A DNA stretch of 56,450 bases, taken from NCBI GenBank assembly GCA_900469955.1, contig UBYX01000052.1:1-56450 (forward strand), written 5' to 3'. Source of the DNA: Hyphomicrobiales bacterium. Lineage in GTDB: Bacteria > Pseudomonadota > Alphaproteobacteria > Rhizobiales > Rhizobiaceae. The notes beneath the pieces were generated by a model that did no database searches, had not been told where the DNA came from, and worked only from the letters and a program-made list of their open reading frames with translations. This document shows, piece by piece, positions 24,608-33,554 of the stretch; position 1 is the first letter of the stretch; every line of letters starts with the position of its first letter. The translations under genes were made by a program, and so were the position numbers.

Positions 24608-24922
24608 TCGAGTTCTGAGGCAATCCACCACCGGATGCGATGGAGGTCGTTTCGACGGTCCGTCAGTTTCATTCTCACGGCAGGTGCCCTGATATTACCG
24701 AAGCATTATGAATTTTGTTGGATGCTGAAGACGATCGGCAACATGTTGTTGTTCGGCTGAGAGTAACTCGGCGGGAGGGACTTCGGTTCTTCCCAGTGGC
24801 GCCCATCCGATCGCGACGACTTTTGGACAGAAACTTTGCCTCTGGAGGTCTGAACTGAACAGCATCCAACAAACTGATCGTCGCGCGGTTTCGGCGCCTC
24901 CTGGCAAAAAGGGCTGCCCGCG
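24608..24922. other. Intergenic region with 14-bp perfect inverted repeat
   Basis: A 315-bp stretch without a convincing gene. TTTGTTGGATGCTG (24714-24727) is repeated perfectly inverted as CAGCATCCAACAAA (24860-24873), 132 bp apart. Next to each arm is a second inverted pair, GACGATC (24730-24736) and GATCGTC (24876-24882). The layout suggests either a folded non-coding RNA of about 160 nt or the remains of a small mobile element. The kinase start follows 50 bp later with a weak AAGGG. Confidence 0.5.
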
Positions 24923-26215
24923 ATGACCTTCCAAGATCTTTCGCCACTCGCGCGGCTTGAGAGTGAACTGGCCGATCAGACGGCGCGGCTTGATGCGGCG
25001 ATCAACAACATGCCGCACGGATTGTGCATGTTCGACACCGAGAAGCGACTGATCGTCTGCAACGCCTCTTATGCGGCCATGTATCATTTGCCCGAAGAAC
25101 TGACACGGCCGGGTACCCCGCTCGACGCAATACTCGAACATCGTGCGCTGAGAGGTATCGGCCCTCTCGACAAAGCGACCTATTTCAACGTGGTGGCAGA
25201 GGCCAATGTGATCGGCTCGGTCGCCAGCCAGAATATTGTCCTGTCCGATGGCCGGGTGATCAAGATCACCCACAATCCGATGAAAAACGGCGGCTATGTC
25301 GCGACCCATGAGGATGTGACCGCTGCGGTGGCGGTTTCACAAGAATTGGTGAGACAGCGCGACATGCTGGAAGCAACCGTTCAAGCTCGAACGGCGGAAA
25401 TTGGACGTCAGGCTCGGGAACTGGAGCGAATGCTCGCCCAGGAGAGACAGATCAACGAACTGCAGCGCCAATTCGTCGCCATGGCCTCCCACGAATTTCG
25501 CACCCCGCTGACGATCATCGACGGGGCTGCCCAGCGGTTGTTCCGCCGGCGCGGTCAGTTGGACAGCGAATTCGTCACCGACAAGATTGATCGGATTCGA
25601 GGTGCCGTTTCTCGGATCGTCGAGTTGATGGAAAGCATCCTTTCGGTAGGAAGGCTGGATCACGGATCGGTCGAGATGTCCCGTGAGCCTCTGTCCTTGA
25701 GGGAACTGGTACAGACCTGCTGTGAGCAGCAGCAGTCAATTGCAGCAACCCACAGGATCCACGCGGACCTCGAGCGCCTTCCCGATCAGATCGAGGGGGA
25801 CCAGAGGGCGCTTGAGCAGGTGTTTACAAACCTCCTTTCCAACGCCGTCAAATACGCGCCCTCCGCTCCGGACATCTATGTTTCGGGGTGGAAGGAGGCG
25901 ACCGGAATAAAGGTCGCAGTGCGGGATGGCGGTCTCGGCATCGATGCGGAAGACTTGCCTCGCATGTTCCAGAGATATTTCCGAGCGCGGACATCGAGCG
26001 GTATCGCCGGGACCGGTATCGGACTCAATCTCATCAAGCAGATCATCGAACTTCACAAGGGAACTATCGAGGTCGCCAGCAAGAAAGGCCAGGGTTCGAC
26101 CTTCACGATTACCTTGCCATTGGAAATGGAACGGACTGCCGTGGACGCAGCCCCATGGACGGAGCGGAGCAGAAGCGGTGGTGATCCCCGGGGCGCGGCT
26201 GAACTTTGCCGTTGA
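24923..26215 (+). CDS. PAS-domain sensor histidine kinase, no adjacent response regulator
   Basis: A 430-residue soluble kinase with no membrane segment. Order: a short coiled coil, a PAS_7-like domain (NNMPHGLCMFDTEKRLIVCN, residues about 28-150), a second coiled coil (about 150-180), the HisKA dimerisation helix with phospho-acceptor His190 in MASHEFRTPLT, and an ATPase domain with the N box (NLLSNAVKYAP), a DGGLGID box and GTGIGLNLIK. The last 25 residues look random, and the gene abuts decayed DNA, so the natural C-terminus may have been altered. No response regulator is encoded nearby. It should sense a cytoplasmic signal, possibly redox or a ligand in the PAS domain. Confidence 0.85.
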   Translation: MTFQDLSPLARLESELADQTARLDAAINNMPHGLCMFDTEKRLIVCNASYAAMYHLPEELTRPGTPLDAILEHRALRGIGPLDKATYFNVVAEANVIGSVASQNIVLSDGRVIKITHNPMKNGGYVATHEDVTAAVAVSQELVRQRDMLEATVQARTAEIGRQARELERMLAQERQINELQRQFVAMASHEFRTPLTIIDGAAQRLFRRRGQLDSEFVTDKIDRIRGAVSRIVELMESILSVGRLDHGSVEMSREPLSLRELVQTCCEQQQSIAATHRIHADLERLPDQIEGDQRALEQVFTNLLSNAVKYAPSAPDIYVSGWKEATGIKVAVRDGGLGIDAEDLPRMFQRYFRARTSSGIAGTGIGLNLIKQIIELHKGTIEVASKKGQGSTFTITLPLEMERTAVDAAPWTERSRSGGDPRGAAELCR

Positions 26216-26599
26216 TCTCCGTCGCGGGAACGGGCTTGGGGACTAGACGCTCTCGGGAATGACGATCTTCAACCGGTCGGCAATGTAGGCAATGCCCAGT
26301 CTGCCGTGGCTGTTGACAAAACGGATCGGGCTGGCTGGCCAGATGATGACCGCCGGCCTGACGCCACCGCTCGGCATGCTGATCTTCGCCGTTAGCGGCG
26401 TTCCCGCGACAGCACCCTTCCGCGCCGTCGTGCCCTATCTATCAGCGCTCTTTTTGCTTACCGGGCGATCCTGTGGGTCTCGGCCATCATCTTCTGATCC
26501 CGGCATCTGGCCTTTTGGCAAGGCGGCCTTATGTCAAGCGACTGTCGCAGTCGGCTGTTATGTCAAACTGCCCGTTCTTTTCAGCAAGGGATTGCAAAG
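26216..26599. pseudogene. Gene-relic region including a TRAP DctM C-terminal fragment
   Basis: The 384 bp hold no intact gene. Around 26340-26465 on the plus strand a reading frame gives TAGLTPPLGMLIFAVSGV followed by a hydrophobic FRAVVPYLSALFLL, which is the C-terminal end of a TRAP large permease (DctM) with no start and no proper tail. It differs from the intact DctM at 52802. Just to the left, on the minus strand, about 26246-26330 encodes a tail GRLGIAYIADRLKIVIPESV before a stop, another apparent gene end. Two unrelated gene ends meeting here point to past deletion or rearrangement. Confidence 0.5.
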
Positions 26600-29500
26600 A
26601 TGTCTTTCCTTTTCTCTCTCCCACGGTTTCATTTCGGCACCCGCCTCGCTGACCATATTGAGGGCAGCGCCGACGACGACTTCATCTTTGGCCTCGACGG
26701 TGATGATCGCGTTGTTGCGGGTGCGGGGAACGACAGGATCGTCGCCGGAGCAGGAAACGACGAGATCGACGGCGGCGCAGGCAGCGATCTCATCCTGGGC
26801 GGACGAGGCTTCGACACCGCGATCTATTCTGGAAGTCTGTCCGATTATCGTTTGCCGCGGCTAACCAGCTTGTCCGACAATATCTTTACGGTTACCGATG
26901 CCAACGGCGATCGGGACGTCCTGAACGACGTCGAGGCCATCCGTTTTGAGGCAAGCGACTACACACTCTACCTTGATGGGCGCAACAATGCCGTGCTTGC
27001 GGCCAGCGACGAGGCCTCGACCGACGAGGACAGCGCGCTCGCGATCAATGTGACCGATCTCACGTCGAATGATCGGGACTTTGACGGCGATCAGATCGGG
27101 GTTGTCGCCGTTTCGCAAACAAGCGCGGCAGGCGCAGCCGTTTCGCTCGCGGAAGGTGTGGTGTCCTATCATTCCGGCACCATCTTTCAGCATCTGAACG
27201 AAGGCGAAACCGCTATCGACAGCTTCACCTATACGGTGGATGACGGGAAGGGCGGCACCGATGCCGCAACGGTGGCGGTGACGATTACCGGCGTGAATGA
27301 TGCCGCCGTCATTTCGGGAGATACGAGCGGATCGGTTGTGGAGACGCCCGGTCCCGGTTCGGAAACATCGACCACGACGGGCATTCTCGTTGCCGACGAT
27401 GTCGACAACAATGACCGCTTCCGGTCCGCAAGCGACCAGGTGAGTGCCATGGGTTACGGCATCTACAGTGTCGACGAGGATGGCAAATGGACTTATGCGC
27501 TCGATAACGAAAACGCTGCCGTCGATGCGCTCGGCAGCGGCGAAAGTCTCATCGACCGCTTCACGGTCCTGAGCACCGACGGGACCGCTCAAGAGGTCAC
27601 GATCACCATCAACGGAGCGGATGACACCGCTCCTGCCGCACCGCGTATCAACGAAATCCACTATGACAACGTCGGCACCGATGCAGGTGAATTCGTCGAG
27701 GTTCGCGTCGCGGCCGGGTCGGACGTCTCAGGGCTCCTGGTCGAACTCTACAACGGAAATAGCGGTTCCACCTATGGTTCGACCGCCCTGTCCGGTCTTT
27801 CGATGACGTTGGATGGAGAATACGACTATTACCTATGGAACCTGCGGGCCAATGGCATCCAGAACGGCGCCCCGGACGGTGTGGCGCTTTCCGAAAACGG
27901 AACTCTGATAGAATTCCTTTCCTACGAGGGAAGCTTTACGGCGGCAAACGGATCTGCCGCGGGCACGGCGTCCACCGACATCGGAGTGGTAGAAGCCGGC
28001 AACGACGCGGTTGGCCTGTCGCTCCAGCGGATCGGCGACGGTCCGACGGAGTGGGTCGGCCCGGAAGAGCAGACCCCCGGGTCGGCAAATGAAAGCGACC
28101 CTGGTGGTGGCGAGCCGACGTCCTATCTCATCTCGGAAATTCAAGGCAGCGGCACGGCAAGCTTGCTGACCGGCGAATATGTGCTCGTCTCTGCGATCGT
28201 CACCTACACCGTTGCGGACGGTTTCTACCTGCAGGAGGAAGACGGTGACGCAGACGGCAATGGCGCGACTTCGGAAGGCATTTTTGTCTTCACCGGTGGG
28301 GCGCCGGGCGTCGCTGTCGGCGACAAGGTCGAGGTCGCCGGAACGGTAGCGGAATATTTCGATTTTACCGAAATCACCGACGTTACCGACATCATCTCCC
28401 TATCGAGCGGCAACGCGCAGCCAAGCTCAGCAGCGATTACGCTCTCACCGGATTTCGCAGCCAATCTCGAACACTACGAGGGTATGGCGATCACGTTGAT
28501 GAGCGGCACGGACGATCCGCTGACGGTTATCGAGAACTTCGATCTCGCCCGTTATGGTGAAGTCACCGTCTCGGCGGGCTCCCAAATTCAACCGACCCAG
28601 ATTTTTGATCCCACCACTCAGCGGTCAGAGATTGAGGCGCTGCAGGCGGCCAATGCCAACAATAGGTTGACGATAGACGACGGATCCTCCGTCCAGAATC
28701 CCGACGACTTCCGCTACATTCCGGCCTTGAGTGGAGACAACGGTAATGGTTATCTGGATGCCGGCGATACGTTTACCGAAGATGGACCGACGCTCAGGCT
28801 TGGTGCTGAGTTCACGGGATCGGTCGAAGGTGTCCTCAGCTATGGCTTCGGCGCATACAAGATGCTGGTTGACGGCGTCCTGCCTGTCGACGAGACGACC
28901 AATGGGGCTGCTCGTCCGGATGCGCCGGAGGACGTCGGTGGCAGGCTGACGGTTTCCAGCTTCAATCTTCTCAATTTTTTCACCACCTTGAATGACGGTT
29001 CTGGCGCCGGCTCCGGTCCGAACAATCTTGAGCCGCGCGGCGCAACCAGCGCGGAGGATCTGGCGCGTCAGACCGACAAGATCGTCGAGGCCATGCTGCA
29101 GATCGATGCCAGCGTCTTCGGTTTGCAGGAATTGGAGAACAACGGTTTCGACAGCGCTTCGGCTATCGCCACCCTGGTCGATGCCTTGAACGCTGCCGCT
29201 GAACCTGGCGTGACCTATGCCTTTGTCGATCCCACGGAGCCGGGATCGGACGGTTTCATCGGAACTGACGCCATTACCACCGGTCTGATTTATAAAACCA
29301 ACGAAGTCAGCCTCGTTGCCTCCGACTTCCTGGTCTTTGATGATGGCAGCCAGCAGCAGAGCCGGCCGGCCGTCACGGCGACATTCGAAGAGAACGGCAC
29401 CGGTGAGCAGTTCACTGTTTCGGTCAACCACTTGAAGTCGAAGAGCGGGACCGGGACAGGCGCCGATGCGGACCAGGGTGACGGGCAGGGCGCATTCAAC

Positions 29501-29947
29501 GCAACCCGGACGGCGGCAGCCCAGCAACTGGCCGAATGGCTATCATCCGACAATCCTGATGGATATCTGGCGCAGAACGGCGTTGGTGATACGGATGTCC
29601 TTGTTATCGGAGATCTCAATTCCTACGCTCAGGAAGACCCTGTCGACGCCATCCGCGATGCCGGCTATGTCGATCTGATCGATAGTTTTATCGGCCAACA
29701 GGACGCGTTCAGCTACATCTTCGACGGACAACAGGGAACGCTGGATCAAGGCCTTGCATCACAGTCCCTGGCCAGTCAGGTCAGCGGCGTTACCGAATGG
29801 CACATCAACGCGCAGGAGCCGGGTCTCTTCAGCTATTCCACGGAGTTCAAAGATCCTGCCTTCTACAATGACGATGTCTATGCGACATCGGACCATGATC
29901 CGTTGCTGATTGGCCTAAATCTTGGAGGCAATCCATTCATTGCCTGA
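26600..29947 (+). CDS. Large secreted ExeM/NucH-type nuclease with RTX and cadherin-like repeats
   Basis: An 1115-residue extracellular protein. Near the N-terminus are calcium-binding RTX-type repeats (DDDFIFGLDGDDRVVAGAGND and GGAGSDLILGG, about residues 25-75). Then come VCBS/cadherin-like repeats (FTYTVDDGKGGTD, TITGVND, about 130-340), a lamin-tail-like domain (INEIHYDNVGTDAGEFVEV, about 350-490), an OB-like segment (about 515-640), and a C-terminal endonuclease/exonuclease/phosphatase domain from about 780. Its active-site elements are visible: QELEN, GDLNSY and SDHDPL. It lacks a Sec signal, so type I secretion is likely, although RTX repeats usually sit at the C-terminus. ATG 26600 has AAGGG upstream. 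Probable role: degradation of extracellular DNA or another phosphoester. Confidence 0.87.
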   Translation: MSFLFSLPRFHFGTRLADHIEGSADDDFIFGLDGDDRVVAGAGNDRIVAGAGNDEIDGGAGSDLILGGRGFDTAIYSGSLSDYRLPRLTSLSDNIFTVTDANGDRDVLNDVEAIRFEASDYTLYLDGRNNAVLAASDEASTDEDSALAINVTDLTSNDRDFDGDQIGVVAVSQTSAAGAAVSLAEGVVSYHSGTIFQHLNEGETAIDSFTYTVDDGKGGTDAATVAVTITGVNDAAVISGDTSGSVVETPGPGSETSTTTGILVADDVDNNDRFRSASDQVSAMGYGIYSVDEDGKWTYALDNENAAVDALGSGESLIDRFTVLSTDGTAQEVTITINGADDTAPAAPRINEIHYDNVGTDAGEFVEVRVAAGSDVSGLLVELYNGNSGSTYGSTALSGLSMTLDGEYDYYLWNLRANGIQNGAPDGVALSENGTLIEFLSYEGSFTAANGSAAGTASTDIGVVEAGNDAVGLSLQRIGDGPTEWVGPEEQTPGSANESDPGGGEPTSYLISEIQGSGTASLLTGEYVLVSAIVTYTVADGFYLQEEDGDADGNGATSEGIFVFTGGAPGVAVGDKVEVAGTVAEYFDFTEITDVTDIISLSSGNAQPSSAAITLSPDFAANLEHYEGMAITLMSGTDDPLTVIENFDLARYGEVTVSAGSQIQPTQIFDPTTQRSEIEALQAANANNRLTIDDGSSVQNPDDFRYIPALSGDNGNGYLDAGDTFTEDGPTLRLGAEFTGSVEGVLSYGFGAYKMLVDGVLPVDETTNGAARPDAPEDVGGRLTVSSFNLLNFFTTLNDGSGAGSGPNNLEPRGATSAEDLARQTDKIVEAMLQIDASVFGLQELENNGFDSASAIATLVDALNAAAEPGVTYAFVDPTEPGSDGFIGTDAITTGLIYKTNEVSLVASDFLVFDDGSQQQSRPAVTATFEENGTGEQFTVSVNHLKSKSGTGTGADADQGDGQGAFNATRTAAAQQLAEWLSSDNPDGYLAQNGVGDTDVLVIGDLNSYAQEDPVDAIRDAGYVDLIDSFIGQQDAFSYIFDGQQGTLDQGLASQSLASQVSGVTEWHINAQEPGLFSYSTEFKDPAFYNDDVYATSDHDPLLIGLNLGGNPFIA

Positions 29948-29966
29948 TTGGATGAGCTTTTGCTGC

Positions 29967-30012
29967 CATCTTGAAGACGCCCGTCTACTGAAAGACGAGC
30001 GTCTGTAAGATG
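29967..30012. terminator. Bidirectional hairpin between convergent genes
   Basis: AGACGCCCGTCT (29975-29986) pairs with AGACGAGCGTCT (29993-30004) with one mismatch around a 6-nt loop. The stem extends outward through CATCTT (29967-29972) and AAGATG (30007-30012). It lies between the converging nuclease and mannonate-dehydratase-like genes, so it probably ends both transcripts, although it has no long T tract. Confidence 0.6.
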
Positions 30013-30065
30013 AAGAAGGTCAGCCTGTTCAGCCGCGTCTGCGGCTGGATCTTGCGGGTCGCGGA

Positions 30066-31055
30066 TCAGGCGAGTTTAGCCGTGTCCGCACCAAATGCCT
30101 CGAGCAGCGCAGCGATATAGCCATAGCAAAAGGCGAAAGCCACGCCCGTCGGATCGCGGCCGTCGATGCGCGGTACATGATCCGGCATGACCATGTACCG
30201 GTAGCCCACCTCCTGATACACCCTCAAGGAGCGGACCATATCCATGTCGCCCTCTTCCGGAAAGGTCTCCATAAACGAGAGCTTACCACCCCGGATGTTG
30301 CGGAAATGGACGTTGAAGATTTTGTCGCGGCTTCCAAACCAGCGAATGATGTCGTCGATCTCCTCACGGGGATTGTCGAGCATCTCGCCGATCGAACCCT
30401 GGCAGAAATTGAGGCCGTGATAGGCGCTTTCGCGCATCAAGACGAATTTCTTGAGACCTTCCACGGTGCCGAGCACCCGTGTAACGCCCTTGTAGCCCGG
30501 TGGAGTATAGGGATCGTGCGGGTGGCAGGCGAGCCGAACGCGGTTGCTCTCCGCCACAGGCACGACACGTTCGAGGAAATAGTCAATGCGCTCCCAGTTT
30601 TCATCCTCCGAGAGCACGCCGGCCAGGCCCGGGGCTGCATCCCGGTTGGTTTTTTCCCAGCGGAAGGCTTCGTTCAACGAACCGCCGCGACCGCGCTCCA
30701 GCTCGGTACGGGGAATACCGATCAGATTCAGGTTGTATTTGACAGCCGGAATGCCAACCTTGGCACAGTTCTCGATCATCTGAGAAACGGCATCGATTTG
30801 ACGGTCACGCTCAGGTCCGGCAAGCAGGATATCAGGATAGGACGCCTGTTCGATCGGCTTTGAGGGGAGGGGAAGCTGAACCATGTCGAGGACAAGTCCA
30901 AAACTTTCCACGTGATCACGGTGGCGTTCCAGATCTTCCAACGTCCAGCTCGAAGGTGGACCTGGCGGATCGGCGGAAATATGTTTCACACCAAGCTGCG
31001 CCCATACCCTGTAGTCGTCGTCATCCCGCGCTGCGACTTGTGTCCCCAGATACAC
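30066..31055 (-). CDS. Mannonate-dehydratase-like enzyme (UxuA family)
   Basis: A 329-residue TIM-barrel protein of the UxuA/xylose-isomerase-like superfamily. Family segments are CHPHDP (metal-binding His/Asp), LNFCQGSIGEM, VHFRNIRG and VMPDHVPRIDGRDP. UxuA converts D-mannonate to 2-keto-3-deoxygluconate in hexuronate catabolism. This copy is shorter than E. coli UxuA (394), as in several alpha-proteobacterial homologues, so it may act on another sugar acid. It starts at ATG 31055. The 46-bp gap to the GntR gene upstream holds an operator copy also found in the divergent promoter, so both sides are likely co-regulated. Confidence 0.8.
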   Translation of the reverse strand: MYLGTQVAARDDDDYRVWAQLGVKHISADPPGPPSSWTLEDLERHRDHVESFGLVLDMVQLPLPSKPIEQASYPDILLAGPERDRQIDAVSQMIENCAKVGIPAVKYNLNLIGIPRTELERGRGGSLNEAFRWEKTNRDAAPGLAGVLSEDENWERIDYFLERVVPVAESNRVRLACHPHDPYTPPGYKGVTRVLGTVEGLKKFVLMRESAYHGLNFCQGSIGEMLDNPREEIDDIIRWFGSRDKIFNVHFRNIRGGKLSFMETFPEEGDMDMVRSLRVYQEVGYRYMVMPDHVPRIDGRDPTGVAFAFCYGYIAALLEAFGADTAKLA

Positions 31056-31082
31056 TTTGAACCTCTCCCTAACGGATCATCA

Positions 31083-31100
31083 TCATATGACATAATATGA
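31083..31100 (-). promoter_or_regulatory. Candidate GntR operator upstream of the mannonate-dehydratase-like gene
   Basis: On the minus strand this reads TCATATTATGTCATATGA and contains the 9-bp palindrome TATGTCATA. It matches 16 of 18 bases of the site at 31892-31909 in the gntR/transporter promoter. It lies 28-45 bp before the ATG of the enzyme gene. The pairing of two near-identical sites around one regulator gene is the main evidence. Confidence 0.65.
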
Positions 31101-31101
31101 G

Positions 31102-31824
31102 CTATAGGTTCATGTCGAGAGCATGTTGCTGCTCTGCCATGATCCGATAGCGGCGTTGGCTTGCGTTGATGTGATCGCGCATCGCCTTCCTTGCCCGCTC
31201 GGGGTCCTGATCGGTGATGGCATCCAGTATGGCCACATGCTCGGCGTGAACCTTGAAGAGGTAGGCCTTGTCGGTAACCTCAGGAAGCGTCGGAAACTGG
31301 CCGCGTGGAATCGCTTTCGCGCCGAATTGGCGGAAAACCTCCACGTAGATACGATTGTTGGTGGCTGCGGCAATCGCCATGTGGAAGGCAAGGTCGGCTT
31401 CGACGGTCGGCAGTCCCTGTTCGATCAGCTGCCACATACGCCTATTTGCCAGGCGAATCTCGCTTTCCTGTTCGGCCGTTCTGCGATAGGCGGCAATTGC
31501 AGCGGCCTCTCCCTCAGTCGCAAGCCGGAACTCCAGGAGCTCCAGGGTTACCGGAATGTTGTTGATCTCCGTCGGTGTCAGCCTAAAGCCGTGACCTGGC
31601 GGAGGATCGCCGACGAACACGCCCTTGCCCTGGACCGGACGGACGAGACCTGCCGCCCGCAGATCGGCGATCGCCTCCCGCACTACCGTGCGACTGACGC
31701 CAAACTGCACTTCGAGTTGCGGCTCCGTTGGAAGCCTGTCGCCATTCTTGAGGCGCCCTGTTTCGATCTCATTGCGGAAATGATCGATCACTTTCTGCGC
31801 CAGCCGCTGCCGAACCGGTTTCAT
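31102..31824 (-). CDS. GntR-family (FadR subfamily) transcriptional regulator
   Basis: A 240-residue regulator with an N-terminal winged helix (GDRLPTEPQLEVQFGVSRTVVREAIADLRAAG, wing residues VRPVQGKGVFV) and a C-terminal all-helical FCD ligand domain with metal-binding His residues (AFHMAIAAATNN, HAEHVAILDAI, MRDHI). This subfamily senses small carboxylates such as uronates and gluconate. It sits between the sugar-acid enzyme and a peptide-type importer, with matching operator sites on both sides of its gene, so it most likely controls all three units and itself. Confidence 0.9.
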   Translation of the reverse strand: MKPVRQRLAQKVIDHFRNEIETGRLKNGDRLPTEPQLEVQFGVSRTVVREAIADLRAAGLVRPVQGKGVFVGDPPPGHGFRLTPTEINNIPVTLELLEFRLATEGEAAAIAAYRRTAEQESEIRLANRRMWQLIEQGLPTVEADLAFHMAIAAATNNRIYVEVFRQFGAKAIPRGQFPTLPEVTDKAYLFKVHAEHVAILDAITDQDPERARKAMRDHINASQRRYRIMAEQQHALDMNL

Positions 31825-31891
31825 TCACACCCCACGTTCAATCCCCACTTCGGGGTTCAGACCCCTTGCCATCTGCATCCAGGGCCGATAA

Positions 31892-31932
31892 TCATATTAT
31901 GACATACGAGCAACATACTATGTTATGTATGT
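31892..31932 (+). promoter_or_regulatory. Candidate GntR operator region in the divergent promoter
   Basis: TCATATTATGACATACGA (31892-31909) nearly repeats the site upstream of the mannonate-dehydratase-like gene. Directly after it, ACATAC (31913-31918) and GTATGT (31927-31932) form a second inverted repeat with an 8-bp gap. Both lie in the 128-bp gap between gntR and the importer gene, before the GGGAGGG ribosome site. Confidence 0.6.
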
Positions 31933-31952
31933 TATCCTTGGGAGGGAAATCT

Positions 31953-33539
31953 ATGAAGCAATTTTGCGCGCGACTTCTCGTTGGTGCTGCGATCAGCGTC
32001 ATGACGCTGGCCTCGCCGGCGGCTTTCGCCAAAACGCCGGACAACCAGCTTGTCATCGCGACATCGCTGGCGCAGGTCCTGTCGCTCGATCCGCATCAGG
32101 CGACCGAGGCGAAGGCCAATGAAATCATGGCCAACCTCTACGATCGGCTGGTCTCCGTCGACGGGTCCGGCAAGATTGCCCCACAGCTTGCGGAAAGCTG
32201 GCAGATCGACGACAAGGGCATCACATTCAAGCTGCGCAAGGCCGATTTTGCTTCCGGCAATCCTGTTACCTCCGCCGATGTCGTCTTTTCCATTACCCGT
32301 CTGCTGAAGCTCGATCAGGCCGCCGCCGCAAACCTCAAGCGCGTCGGATACAATGGCGGCAATGTCGAGAAACTGGTGACCGCTCCGGACGAAAAGACGG
32401 TCCGCATCGATCTCTCCGGCGAGACCACCTCGGAACTCCTTCTCTACCGCCTGGCAATGGTGATTGCGAGCGTTGTCGACAGCAAGGAAGTCAAGGCGCA
32501 CGAGGCCAGCGGCGACTGGGGTAACGGATGGATGCGCACCAATTCTGCTGGTTCCGGCCCGTTTACCCTCAACCGCTGGACGCCGAATGAGATCGTCATC
32601 CTGGAGGCGAACAAGACCTATACCGGCGGCGAACCCAAGATGCGTCGCGTCGTCATTCGCCATGTTCCCGAGAGCCAGGTGGAGCGTCTGATGCTGGAAC
32701 GTGGCGACGTCGATATCGCCAGCGCTCTCACCGCGTCGGATCTTTCTGCATTCAACGGCAAGCAGGACTTCCAGATTCAGCGAGTGCCGACCGGCGGTTT
32801 CTATGTGCTGTCGATGAATGCCGGTAAGGAACCGCTCTCCAATCCGAAAGTCCGCGAAGCGATTGCCTATGGCATCGACTACAAGGGTATGGAAAAGGCG
32901 ATCATGGGCCCATATGGCCGAGCCCGCACCATTCCGGTTCCGGAAAATTTCGAATATGCCATTCCAAGCCCCGACTGGCAGCTTAACGTTGACAAGGCGA
33001 AGGCGCTTCTTGCCGAAGCCGGCTACAAGGACGGCTTCTCGCTGACGCTCAAGACCATCGCCCAGACGCCGCGTATCGATCTTGCCACCGCCATCCAGGC
33101 GTCGCTTGGTCAGATCGGCATCAAGGTGAACATCCAGCAAGGAAACGGCGCTGACGTCATCGCCGCGCACCGTGCCCGCGATTTCGATCTTCTGATCCCG
33201 CAGACCGGCGCTTATATGCCCAACGTACTCGGATCGATGGAGCAGTTTTCGAGCAACCCCGACAACTCGCTTGCCGCCAACAATGCCGGGAATTTCGTGT
33301 GGCGGTCGGCCTGGGACATTCCGGAGCTGACGGCGTTGACGGCAAAGGCATCGCTTGAGCCGGATGCGAAAAAACGCGGCGAGATCTACGTGAAGATGCA
33401 GGAAACCTTCGTCGCCCAGAAGCCGGCGGTGCTGCCGCTCTTCGAACGTTATGAGCCAATCGTCGTCACCACGCGCGTAAAGAACTATGTCGGCCACCCG
33501 AACGCGACGACGCGGCTCGAAGGCGTGACAAAAGACTAG
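31953..33539 (+). CDS. Peptide-type ABC transporter substrate-binding protein
   Basis: A 528-residue periplasmic receptor of solute-binding family 5 with a signal peptide to AAFAK near residue 28. Family marks are VLSLDPHQATEAKANEIMANLYDRL, APQLAESW, GSGPF and NPKVREAIAYGIDYKGM. ATG 31953 is preceded by GGGAGGG; the frame is open further upstream but would run through the operator. It heads a five-gene importer operon. Unlike the binding protein at 19314 it shows no chitobiose-type signature. The sugar-acid enzyme and FCD regulator suggest a sugar acid or oligouronide, which would be an unusual ligand for this fold. Confidence 0.87.
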   Translation: MKQFCARLLVGAAISVMTLASPAAFAKTPDNQLVIATSLAQVLSLDPHQATEAKANEIMANLYDRLVSVDGSGKIAPQLAESWQIDDKGITFKLRKADFASGNPVTSADVVFSITRLLKLDQAAAANLKRVGYNGGNVEKLVTAPDEKTVRIDLSGETTSELLLYRLAMVIASVVDSKEVKAHEASGDWGNGWMRTNSAGSGPFTLNRWTPNEIVILEANKTYTGGEPKMRRVVIRHVPESQVERLMLERGDVDIASALTASDLSAFNGKQDFQIQRVPTGGFYVLSMNAGKEPLSNPKVREAIAYGIDYKGMEKAIMGPYGRARTIPVPENFEYAIPSPDWQLNVDKAKALLAEAGYKDGFSLTLKTIAQTPRIDLATAIQASLGQIGIKVNIQQGNGADVIAAHRARDFDLLIPQTGAYMPNVLGSMEQFSSNPDNSLAANNAGNFVWRSAWDIPELTALTAKASLEPDAKKRGEIYVKMQETFVAQKPAVLPLFERYEPIVVTTRVKNYVGHPNATTRLEGVTKD

Positions 33540-33554
33540 CCAAGGCAGCCGATC

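Noticed and set aside
31932..33497. 521-codon minus-strand frame
   Set aside because: Antisense to a clear ABC binding-protein gene; its composition (Arg/Gly/Asp-rich) is typical of a shadow.
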